Below are positions 38,053 through 45,716 of a stretch of DNA of 64,000 nt, in pieces (positions within the stretch are counted from its first letter, which is position 1; every line of letters starts with the position of its first letter). The DNA lies in NCBI RefSeq assembly GCF_030409315.1, contig NZ_JAUFPS010000041.1, positions 428,766 to 492,765 on the forward strand, read 5' to 3'. This DNA is from Mucilaginibacter flavus. Its GTDB lineage: Bacteria > Bacteroidota > Bacteroidia > Sphingobacteriales > Sphingobacteriaceae. The notes under the pieces are model-generated. The model was not told the origin of the DNA, searched no databases, and saw nothing but the letters and a program-made list of their open reading frames with translations. Made by a program: the position numbers and the translations under genes.

Positions 38053-38237
38053 AACATTGAATTAGCGCTGCCGTAGCATGGGTATTTAATAATTCTGCAA
38101 ACATGGCTGCAGGTTTTAGGTGTCTAAATAATTCAACCCAAAGAAAATATCCGAGACTGATAAGCAATTATTTTATTTGAGATATGTTATTCGCTTCATT
38201 TTAAGTTTTGTAGTTTTAGCTAATTAAAACATCGTAC

Positions 38238-38627
38238 ATGAAAACCCGCACCAGATTTACCTTACTATTTATTGTGCTGCTATTGCTTGCCGGCTTTTTT
38301 TATTATCGCTTTTATTTTGTTTTTGGTGAGGGAGCGAAAGCCGGTACCATGAACTACTTTGTAAAAAAAGGTTATGTGTTTAAAACATATGAGGGCAGGC
38401 TTATTCAAAATGGTATTCGTACACAAATACAGGGCAACATAGCGTCAAATGAGTTTATGTTTTCTGTTACCGACGAAAAAATAGCACAGCAGCTAAACAA
38501 TAATGCGGGATCATACCTGGAGCTTCACTATAAAGAGTACCTCCATACTTTACCATGGAGAGGAGTAAGCGTATTTGTTGTGGACAGTATTATATCTGCC
38601 AAGCCGATAAGCCCGGTAAACCCTTAA
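38238..38627 (+). CDS. Small membrane-anchored conserved hypothetical protein
   Basis: 129-residue protein with one N-terminal membrane segment (about 7-25, rich in Leu/Phe/Tyr) followed by a soluble domain that would face the periplasm, with pattern VFGEGAKAGTMNYFVKKGY and FKTYEGRLIQNG. I recognise this as a recurrent small Bacteroidota protein of unknown function. It stands alone between the sulfotransferase and the convergent signalling genes, and its stop codon overlaps the end of the convergent gene by 4 bp. Confidence 0.75.
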   Translation: MKTRTRFTLLFIVLLLLAGFFYYRFYFVFGEGAKAGTMNYFVKKGYVFKTYEGRLIQNGIRTQIQGNIASNEFMFSVTDEKIAQQLNNNAGSYLELHYKEYLHTLPWRGVSVFVVDSIISAKPISPVNP

Positions 38628-38953
38628 AGGCTATCTGCTTTACCCGAATTTTCCTCGCGGGTTTTATTGAGATTAAAAACAAGTTTACCCGCTTTGTTAT
38701 TGGCTTTTATCAGGCCTTTATCAAAAAGATAATTTAAAATATCTTCGGCATTTTTTTGATGAATAGCCGGATTAGTGCCTGGTTCAAGCGAGCTCAGTTT
38801 TTCGGCTACTTCATCGGCGCTGGCTTCTTCAAGGTAAGCGAGCGCGAATATCACATTATTTTGCACGCAAGTACCCGTGTCATATTCGTGCGGCACGTGC
38901 AATGGCTTATATTCGTTCAAAAATTCCTCATCAGCGCTTTTCATCGTTTTCAA
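38624..38953 (-). CDS. Hypothetical protein, 109 residues
   Basis: Soluble, acidic protein without signal peptide. The central part (about 35-95: LAYLEEASADEVAEKL, then AEDILNYLFDKGLIKA) looks like a winged-helix or helical fold, and the C-terminus is Lys/Asn/Glu rich. Function not recognised. It starts 3 bp after the DUF2383 gene stop, so it belongs to the same minus-strand transcript as that stress protein and the signalling genes upstream. Confidence 0.72.
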   Translation of the reverse strand: MKTMKSADEEFLNEYKPLHVPHEYDTGTCVQNNVIFALAYLEEASADEVAEKLSSLEPGTNPAIHQKNAEDILNYLFDKGLIKANNKAGKLVFNLNKTREENSGKADSL

Positions 38954-38956
38954 TAA

Positions 38957-39427
38957 TTAGGCAGCAATAGAATCTCTAATGCTCTTTATAGTGTCATGCG
39001 CGGTTTTAAAACCATTTAACTGCTGCGCCAATATGTTTACTACGGTATTATCTTCCCAAATAAGCTCTTTATCATCCAGCGCTTTGCGGTATGCTTTAAT
39101 AATCACATCTTCGCCGTATTCGCAGTCGGTTAAAATTCCATGCTTATCTTTATTGATAAATGCCGCTTTGAGGTTTATCCATGTATAATAAAATTTACCC
39201 GATAGGGTGGTACCATCGGTTGGTTGGCCGCCTAATACATGAATATATTCTTTGAGCTCGGTAACGTAATTTTTGCTTTGGTCAATGTATTCATTAAAAA
39301 GCAAAACCAGGTTGGTTTCGTCTGTATCTTCCAGTGCTTTTTGATAGCCGGCTATACGATCGTTGTTGATTTTAACCAGATCATTAAGTGCCGAAATCTG
39401 GTGTTGTATATGTTGTAATACTCCCAT
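38957..39427 (-). CDS. DUF2383 (PA2169-like) four-helix-bundle protein
   Basis: 156-residue helical protein with the ferritin-like DUF2383 pattern: helix 1 LNDLVKINNDRIAGYQKALED, helix 2 FNEYIDQSKNYVTELKEYI, GGQP turn, then YYTWINLKAAF and CEYGEDVIIKAYRKAL. Members are small soluble proteins often linked to general stress. It is downstream of a kinase and a CheY-like regulator and 3 bp upstream of the small hypothetical gene. This suits a stress output of the signalling cluster (inference). Confidence 0.87.
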   Translation of the reverse strand: MGVLQHIQHQISALNDLVKINNDRIAGYQKALEDTDETNLVLLFNEYIDQSKNYVTELKEYIHVLGGQPTDGTTLSGKFYYTWINLKAAFINKDKHGILTDCEYGEDVIIKAYRKALDDKELIWEDNTVVNILAQQLNGFKTAHDTIKSIRDSIAA

Positions 39428-39541
39428 GACGCTTTCTTTTTATATAGCAACAAGGGTTAAGTATTAATGTTTTATTTTTAATTATCAATTAGTTAGTATT
39501 TGGTATTTAAATACAATTATACAAACAGAATAATAACCTCG

Positions 39542-39913
39542 TTAGCTCCCCGATACCAGGCTTGAAATTTTCTTTAACAAATCGTCCATTTCAAAAGGTT
39601 TGGCTAAAAAATCATCAGCACCGGCCGCCAGGGCAGAATCTTTTACATCGCGACTGGCAGAAATCATAATAACCGGAATATTTTTTGTTAATTCTAACTG
39701 TTTCAGTTTTTTGCAAATATCGCGGCCATCTTCACCGCTCATCCAAATATCTAATAATAGTAAATCGGGAAGCTCTTCTTTCATGTCAAGCACCGTTGTG
39801 CCATCAACTGTTGATGTTACCTCGTAGCCCTCAAATTCCAGCAGCATTTCTACCGCGTCAACAATACCCGGATCATCATCGGCAATCATGATCTTTTTAT
39901 TCTTTTGGTTCAT
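39542..39913 (-). CDS. CheY-like single-domain response regulator
   Basis: 123-residue receiver domain with no output domain. The acidic pair is Asp12/Asp13, the phospho-acceptor Asp55 (LLLLDIWMSGEDG), Ser85 takes the Thr/Ser switch position and Lys105 the conserved lysine (LAKPF). It lies 66 bp downstream of the large PAS kinase in the same direction, so it is the probable phosphate acceptor of that kinase and perhaps also of the kinase in the divergent Kai operon. Output would be by protein contact. Confidence 0.92.
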   Translation of the reverse strand: MNQKNKKIMIADDDPGIVDAVEMLLEFEGYEVTSTVDGTTVLDMKEELPDLLLLDIWMSGEDGRDICKKLKQLELTKNIPVIMISASRDVKDSALAAGADDFLAKPFEMDDLLKKISSLVSGS

Positions 39914-39979
39914 AATTTGTATCGGCTATTTAAAGCCGGTAGTAGTAAAAAAATACCTGGTTACGTATAAGTTTAATAT

Positions 39980-42900
39980 TTAGCTTTTGCTGCCATCTAC
40001 CGGTAGCGCGAAGCAAAAAGTAGATCCTTTGCCCTCAATACTGTTCACCCACATTTTGCCACCTTCGCGTTTAATGATTTCTGATGAAATATACAGGCCC
40101 AAACCCAATCCCGGAAAAGTATGTTGTTTATCGCCGCTTACCCGGTAAAATTGTTCAAAAACCTTTTCCTGCTTATCTTCGGGGATACCTATGCCAAAAT
40201 CCTGTACGCATACCACTGCGTAGCCATCTTCCAGTTTGGTACTGATGATTATTTTATCGGTATGCGGGCTGTATTTTATCGCGTTTGTGATCAGGTTAGT
40301 GATCACCTGGCTTATGCGATCTTTGTCTGAATAAATTTGCCCTGTCGCGCTAAAATCTTCTATCAGCTTGTGCTTTTGGGTGGTGTGCTGTAAATCGTCA
40401 ACCGTTTCTTTAATCACCTGGTTAAAATCAAACCAAACTTTGTTAAACTGTAGCCTGCCCGAGTTTATTTTGGTAACATCAAGCAAATCGCCTATCAGGT
40501 TGGTAAGCCTGTTTACCTGTGCATCCATGCGGATAACCATCTGCGCCTTTTTATGATCGCCTTCTTTGGTTAGCATAGCGCCAAGCACTTGCGCGTAAGC
40601 TTTAATACTGGTAACAGGTGTTTTTAATTCGTGGCTCGCTATGCCCAAAAAATCGTCTTTTTGGCGTTGTAGCTGTTTCTGCTCGTCAATATCGGTATTG
40701 GTGCCAAACCACTTCACTATTTTACCATCATTTATAAAGGGCAATGCCTGTGCAAGGTGCCATTTGTAAGTGCCATTTTTGTCTTTTAACCTAAATTCAA
40801 ACTGATAGATATTTCCGGTTTGCAATGCATTTGTCCATGCAGCGATACAGCCTTGCTGATCATCGGGGTGCACCCTTATCAGCCATGACGGACCTGCTAC
40901 TTCCTCGGCAGGTAAATTAAAATAATCAACCGCCCGTTTATTTACATAGTCAAGCGATCCGTCTGTACGCGCCGTCCATAACTGCACGGGCATAAAATCG
41001 GTAACAAATTCAAATTGTTTGATCTGGTCGCTTAGTTCTTCGTTTTTTAGTTTTAGCTTTTGCTCTGCAACAGATAAATCGGTAACATCGGTGCATGATC
41101 CAATATATCCTGTAAATTTTCCGTCTGCATTGAATTGCGGATTGCCGATAGCAATGCATGATCTTATGTCACCATCCTTGCGGCTTATTCTAAAATCAAC
41201 CTTATAATTGCTTCTGTTTGCAAGGTCGGCAAGAAATTTATCGCCGGCACGTTGCCTGTCTTCCGGTACAATGGCATTTGTCCATCCGTTGCCCAGGTGG
41301 TCTTCATAAGGCTTGCCGGTCCAGTCTATCCAGGTTTGGTTAAGGTAAACGATATTGCCAACTTCATCAGACATCCAAAGGGCTATGGGAGAAGCATCAG
41401 TGATGTTTTTTAATAAAGCTTCGCTATCTGTGAGGGCTTTTTTATCAGCAATCTCGCGTCGTAAATCCCTGGCTACACTCGCGCGTCCCTGCGGTTTTCC
41501 GGTAACAGAATCATATACCAGCATGGTGGTGCCAAATACAGGGATAGCTTCATGGGTTTCAAAATGTCTATAATTGATATCACCACTCCATTTGCCATCG
41601 CGCATCAGGCTTTTATTGATCTTATTGGCCAGCTTGGCGGCTTCGCCCGGCATAATATATTGGCTGTTATGGCGCTCAAGCTCCTGCTGGTTTTTTATGC
41701 CAAGCATCAGCCTGCCGGCAGCGTTTACATAGCTCACATTACCATCCAGATCGCTTAAACTTACAAAATCCGAACTGTGATCAATTAAGGTGAGCAGCTT
41801 ATATTGTTCGTTGTGGGCTATCTTCTCGGGCCTTAGGTCGCGCGCGACTGACGCCATACCTATAGGTTCGCCCGTTAAGGGGTCATCAATCCTGAAAGCG
41901 TTTATATAAACGGGCACAGGCTGCCCGGTTTTAAAATGCCGGTAACGCAGTTCGCCTTTCCAGCTTCCGGTTTGTTGTACAGCCGTTATCATTTCCCCGT
42001 CTACAACGTCCTTATCATCTCCATAAAAATAATCAATACCGGGCCTTAATGCCATTTCGGCATTTTCAATATCAAGCATGCCGTAGCCGGCTTTGTTAAT
42101 ATAAGTAACATCGCCATTCATGCTTCCAACGGCTATAACATCGGCGGTACTATCAATAAGGGCAATCAATTTTTGCTGTTCCTGCCGGTCTAACTGCTCG
42201 CGTGTAACGTCCTGAACAATACCTGCAAAACGCCATAACTCATTATTGCTGTTAAAGTAAGCGCGCCCTTTGCACCGTATCCAACGCTTAAGCTTGCCGT
42301 AATCATCAACGGTTCTGAAAGTGATATCATAGTTACCTCCCGATGTAAAATCATAAGCGGTAGCCACCGCCTGTTTTAAGCGCTCGGTATCATCAGGGTG
42401 TACATATTTTAGCAAATGATCATAGGATATTTCATCATTTGCAGCGTAGCCGCAAAGTATCTTACAGCGTTCATCCCAAATAACAATTCTTTTTGGCGGG
42501 TAAAGGTCCCAGCTGCCAATCTCCGCGGCTTCTGAGGTAAATTGCTTGCGTTCTTCACTTTCTTTTAGCTGCAGGCGTGTTAATACCAGTTCGGTAACGT
42601 CAGTAGCTGTATTTAAAACTCCCCATACCTTGGCATGGTTATTTTTTATTGGAGTGAATACAAAATTAAAGTAAAAAATTTGCAGCTGGCCATTCACTAC
42701 AAGATCAACCTGTGCTTCAGTTGCTTCGTAAACTTTGCCTGTTTTATAAACATCTGTCAGAATGTTAAAAATCTGTTGTGTTTTTAATTCGGGTAATACA
42801 TCAAAATATGGCCTGTCGATTACTTCGTTGCCCTTACCCCATATTTTAATGATAGATTGGTTGGCTATTTTGATTTTTAACTCTTTGCCCACATATAAAC

Positions 42901-42982
42901 CAACCGGGCTTGGCGATTGCTCAATAAGCGTTTGGAAAATATTCTGGCTATGCAGAAAATCCTGATCTGTTGAGATGCTCAT
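39980..42982 (-). CDS. Cytoplasmic multi-PAS sensor histidine kinase
   Basis: 1000-residue kinase with no membrane segment. About six consecutive PAS/PAC modules occupy residues 15-765, recognisable by repeated patterns such as DVTELV, GMASVARDL and RASVARDL, and a PAS_3-type module ending in WFGTNTDIDEQ. The phosphorylation box has His784 (LGIASHELKTPVTS) and the ATPase domain carries N (NLITNAIKYS), G1 (DFGIGIPED) and G2 (GLGLGLYIS). Cytosolic PAS domains suggest redox, light or small-ligand sensing, but no specific chromophore residue is evident. It is divergent from the Kai operon and upstream of the CheY-like regulator. Confidence 0.92.
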   Translation of the reverse strand: MSISTDQDFLHSQNIFQTLIEQSPSPVGLYVGKELKIKIANQSIIKIWGKGNEVIDRPYFDVLPELKTQQIFNILTDVYKTGKVYEATEAQVDLVVNGQLQIFYFNFVFTPIKNNHAKVWGVLNTATDVTELVLTRLQLKESEERKQFTSEAAEIGSWDLYPPKRIVIWDERCKILCGYAANDEISYDHLLKYVHPDDTERLKQAVATAYDFTSGGNYDITFRTVDDYGKLKRWIRCKGRAYFNSNNELWRFAGIVQDVTREQLDRQEQQKLIALIDSTADVIAVGSMNGDVTYINKAGYGMLDIENAEMALRPGIDYFYGDDKDVVDGEMITAVQQTGSWKGELRYRHFKTGQPVPVYINAFRIDDPLTGEPIGMASVARDLRPEKIAHNEQYKLLTLIDHSSDFVSLSDLDGNVSYVNAAGRLMLGIKNQQELERHNSQYIMPGEAAKLANKINKSLMRDGKWSGDINYRHFETHEAIPVFGTTMLVYDSVTGKPQGRASVARDLRREIADKKALTDSEALLKNITDASPIALWMSDEVGNIVYLNQTWIDWTGKPYEDHLGNGWTNAIVPEDRQRAGDKFLADLANRSNYKVDFRISRKDGDIRSCIAIGNPQFNADGKFTGYIGSCTDVTDLSVAEQKLKLKNEELSDQIKQFEFVTDFMPVQLWTARTDGSLDYVNKRAVDYFNLPAEEVAGPSWLIRVHPDDQQGCIAAWTNALQTGNIYQFEFRLKDKNGTYKWHLAQALPFINDGKIVKWFGTNTDIDEQKQLQRQKDDFLGIASHELKTPVTSIKAYAQVLGAMLTKEGDHKKAQMVIRMDAQVNRLTNLIGDLLDVTKINSGRLQFNKVWFDFNQVIKETVDDLQHTTQKHKLIEDFSATGQIYSDKDRISQVITNLITNAIKYSPHTDKIIISTKLEDGYAVVCVQDFGIGIPEDKQEKVFEQFYRVSGDKQHTFPGLGLGLYISSEIIKREGGKMWVNSIEGKGSTFCFALPVDGSKS

Positions 42983-43314
42983 TTAAAAGTTAATTGCGTA
43001 AATATAAATCATAATTTTAGTACTGTACTAACTAAAAAACGAGTCGCAAGTTTGTTCGGTTTTTCATAAATAGGCCGAGCTGGTGGTTTTAATTTACTGA
43101 AGCATCTCTATTGTTAACTTTAAAGATAATAATTTTATTATTTGTATATTTCATACAGAGCAAGCTATATTTAAGAACTTGTTTTATCACCGGTATTTAT
43201 TCAATATTAAAATACGTAGCAATCTGAATTCGGTAATAAATTACTGACAATTAAAACAATTTGGGGCGATAACCATTATTCACCAATTAAAATTAAAACC
43301 CCGTGTTTTAAATA
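42983..43314. promoter_or_regulatory. 332-bp divergent control region between PAS kinase and kaiC
   Basis: AT-rich region without a gene. A perfect palindrome TTAGTAC-T-GTACTAA lies at 43017-43031, 35 bp upstream of the kinase start, and is a likely protein-binding site. No exact TAnnTTTG box was found on the kaiC side; the last 60 bases before 43315 are A/T runs around a CCCC tract. Shared control of both transcripts is plausible but unproven. Confidence 0.45.
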
Positions 43315-45081
43315 ATGCGGAGAAACAAAACCTCGTGTACTATGACAAATTTTCATAAACAACAACACAGTTTTATTCAATTACCTAAAACCCCTACAGG
43401 TATAACTGGGTTAGATGAAATAACCGGCGGGGGCTTACCTAAAGGCAGGCCATCCTTAATATGTGGGGAGGCCGGTTGCGGCAAAACACTCATGTCGCTT
43501 GAATTTATTATTCGCGGCGCCACCCAGTTTAATGAGCCAGGTGTTTTTATGGCTTTTGAAGAAAAAGCCGAGGAGCTTACTCAAAACGTGGCATCATTAG
43601 GTTTTGATTTAAACAAACTGCAGCACGACAAATTGGTAAAGCTTGATCATGTACATATTGACCGTAGTGAAATTGAAGAGACCGGCGAATATGACCTGGA
43701 AGGCTTGTTCATCAGAATGGGTTACGCTATAGATAGCATTGGCGCCAAACGCGTGGTGCTTGACACGCTCGAAAACTTATTTTCGGGCTTATCTGATACT
43801 GCCATTTTGCGCGCAGAATTACGCAGGTTATTTAACTTTTTGAAAGAGAAAGGGGTTACAGCCATCATTACCGGTGAAAAAGGCGAAGGTGGTTCTCTAA
43901 CCCGTCAAGGTTTAGAAGAATATGTATCTGATTGCGTGATATTGCTTGATCATAGGGTAATTAACCAGATATCTACCCGCAGGTTACGTGTGGTAAAATA
44001 TCGTGGTTCCCAACACGGCACCAATGAGTACCCCTTTTTAATTGATGAAGAAGGGATCTCGGTATTACCCGTTACGTCCTTAAAATTAGAGAAGGAGGTT
44101 TCTTCAAGTAGGGTATCATCGGGCATTCCTGCTTTGGATGATATGTTGGGAGGAAAGGGTTTCTTTAAAGGCAGCAGCGTTTTAGTATCAGGCACGGCCG
44201 GCACGGGTAAAACCAGTATTGCCGCTTATTTTGCTAATGAAACCTGTAACGGCGGCAAAAAGTGTCTTTATTTCGCTTTTGAAGAATCGCCAAAACAGAT
44301 TGTCCGCAATATGAAATCCATTAATGTTGATCTGCAAAAGCATATTGATAAAGGTGTATTACAATTTTTCGCTTCGCGGCCAACCCTTTATGGTTTGGAA
44401 ATGCACCTGGTAGCTATGTATAAACTTATCCATAAGTTTAAGCCGGATGCTGTAGTACTTGACCCTATCACCAACCTTATTACGGTAGGATCGGTAAGTG
44501 AAGTAAAATCAATGCTGGTTAGGCTAATAGATTTTTTACAAGAGATGCAGATCACGGTAATGTTTACGGCATTGTCGCTAAATACAATTGTGAGTGAGCA
44601 AACAGACGAGGGCGTATCTTCATTAGTAGATGCCTGGCTGCTTGTGCGGGATATTGAATATAATGGCGAGCGCAACAGGGGAATGTATATTATGAAATCG
44701 CGCGGGATGAAACATTCAAACCAGGTGCGCGAGTTTATCATTACTGATAAGGGGCTCGATCTGGTTGAGGTTTACCTGGGCCCTGAAGGCGTATTGACAG
44801 GATCGGCACGTGAAGCTCAAAAATTACAAGAGAAAACAGGAGTTGCGTTACGTGATTTTGCTGTGAGCCGCAAGGACAAAGAAATTATGCGTAAACGCAA
44901 AATGCTGGAATCAAAAATATCGTCCTTACAGGCGGAGTTTGAATCAGCAGAAGAAGAATTGAATAAGATTTACCTGGAAGAGCAATTGAAACAGGAGATC
45001 GTTGAACGTAACAGGGCAGAAATGACCAATATGAGAAAGGGCAGTATTGATGCCGAAAATAAGATAAGGAGTAAAAAATAA
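43315..45081 (+). CDS. kaiC: KaiC-family double-domain ATPase with C-terminal coiled coil
   Basis: 588-residue RecA-like protein with CI and CII domains as in the circadian protein KaiC. CI has Walker A GEAGCGKT (51-58) and catalytic Glu pair 82-83 (FEEK). CII has Walker A GTAGTGKT (293-300) and Glu pair 323-324 (FEES). The position matching the KaiC phosphosites reads TDEGVSSLVDA, giving Thr430, Ser435 and Ser436 where cyanobacterial KaiC has Thr426, Ser431 and Thr432. After about residue 515 a charged coiled coil (KDKEIMRKRKMLESKIS onward) replaces the canonical KaiA-binding tail. Its stop overlaps the ATG of the first kaiB-like gene by one base (TAATG). ATG 43315 is used; ATG 43342 is an alternative. 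No kaiA gene is seen. Confidence 0.92.
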   Translation: MRRNKTSCTMTNFHKQQHSFIQLPKTPTGITGLDEITGGGLPKGRPSLICGEAGCGKTLMSLEFIIRGATQFNEPGVFMAFEEKAEELTQNVASLGFDLNKLQHDKLVKLDHVHIDRSEIEETGEYDLEGLFIRMGYAIDSIGAKRVVLDTLENLFSGLSDTAILRAELRRLFNFLKEKGVTAIITGEKGEGGSLTRQGLEEYVSDCVILLDHRVINQISTRRLRVVKYRGSQHGTNEYPFLIDEEGISVLPVTSLKLEKEVSSSRVSSGIPALDDMLGGKGFFKGSSVLVSGTAGTGKTSIAAYFANETCNGGKKCLYFAFEESPKQIVRNMKSINVDLQKHIDKGVLQFFASRPTLYGLEMHLVAMYKLIHKFKPDAVVLDPITNLITVGSVSEVKSMLVRLIDFLQEMQITVMFTALSLNTIVSEQTDEGVSSLVDAWLLVRDIEYNGERNRGMYIMKSRGMKHSNQVREFIITDKGLDLVEVYLGPEGVLTGSAREAQKLQEKTGVALRDFAVSRKDKEIMRKRKMLESKISSLQAEFESAEEELNKIYLEEQLKQEIVERNRAEMTNMRKGSIDAENKIRSKK

Positions 45082-45368
45082 TGGAAGGTAAGGCAGTAAA
45101 TTACGAATTAAGGTTGTACGTTGCGGGGAAAACCGTAAAGTCGGTTGCAGCCCTGGCAAATCTTCAAAAATATTGTGAAGAACACTTAAAGGGGCAATAC
45201 GTTATAGAGGTGATTGATTTGTTGGTACAACCTCAACTTGCCGAAGGTGATCAGATTTTTGCAATACCAACACTGGTGCGCAAAGTACCCGAGCCCATTC
45301 GGAAAATAATAGGCGATTTATCAAACGAAGAAAAGGTTTTAGTTGGTTTAAACATAAGACCACGTTAA
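45081..45368 (+). CDS. kaiB: KaiB-like protein 1
   Basis: 95-residue thioredoxin-fold protein close to canonical KaiB: LRLYVAGKTVKSVAAL, then VIEVIDLLVQPQLAEGDQI, AIPTLVRKVP, and RKIIGDLSNEEKVLVGL. KaiB binds KaiC after a fold switch in cyanobacteria; related proteins elsewhere act in stress responses. The start codon shares a base with the kaiC stop, so synthesis of the pair is coupled. It is about as long as the compact non-cyanobacterial KaiB forms. Confidence 0.92.
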   Translation: MEGKAVNYELRLYVAGKTVKSVAALANLQKYCEEHLKGQYVIEVIDLLVQPQLAEGDQIFAIPTLVRKVPEPIRKIIGDLSNEEKVLVGLNIRPR

Positions 45369-45378
45369 CACAAAATAA

Positions 45379-45714
45379 ATGTCACAACAAGAACAATTGC
45401 CATTATCAATCGATAACCTGAATTATGACCATGATGATCATACTTTCCAGTTGCGCTTGTTTGTAACAGGGGCTTCGCCAAATTCGTCACGGGCTATAAG
45501 CAATCTGAAAGAAATTTGCGAAACCTTTTTAAAAGGGAACTACCAATTAGAGGTGATTGATGTATATCAACAGCCATTGATAGCCGAGAGGGAACAAATT
45601 ATTGCATTACCGCTGTTGATAAAGAAAGCGCCGGGCGTTGAGCGAAGGCTGATAGGCGATATGAGTAATACAAATAAAGTTTTACGTGGACTGGGCTTAC
45701 CTGCTGAAAATTAA
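45379..45714 (+). CDS. KaiB-like protein 2
   Basis: 111-residue second KaiB-fold protein, 10 bp after the first. Its N-terminus is longer and acidic (SIDNLNYDHDDH). The core keeps LRLFVTGASPNSSRAI, LEVIDVYQQPLIAEREQI, ALPLLIKKAP and RRLIGDMSNTNKVLRGL, but it differs from KaiB 1 at many positions (for example the PTL of the first is PLL here). The N-terminal half also recalls the KaiB-like domain of SasA kinases. It may compete with KaiB 1 for KaiC or bind the kinase encoded 2 bp downstream. Confidence 0.88.
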   Translation: MSQQEQLPLSIDNLNYDHDDHTFQLRLFVTGASPNSSRAISNLKEICETFLKGNYQLEVIDVYQQPLIAEREQIIALPLLIKKAPGVERRLIGDMSNTNKVLRGLGLPAEN

Positions 45715-45716
45715 AA

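Noticed and set aside
43315..45081. RadA/RecA-type repair protein instead of KaiC
   Set aside because: Two RecA-like domains each with paired catalytic Glu, no zinc finger or Lon-like domain, and two kaiB-like genes directly downstream.
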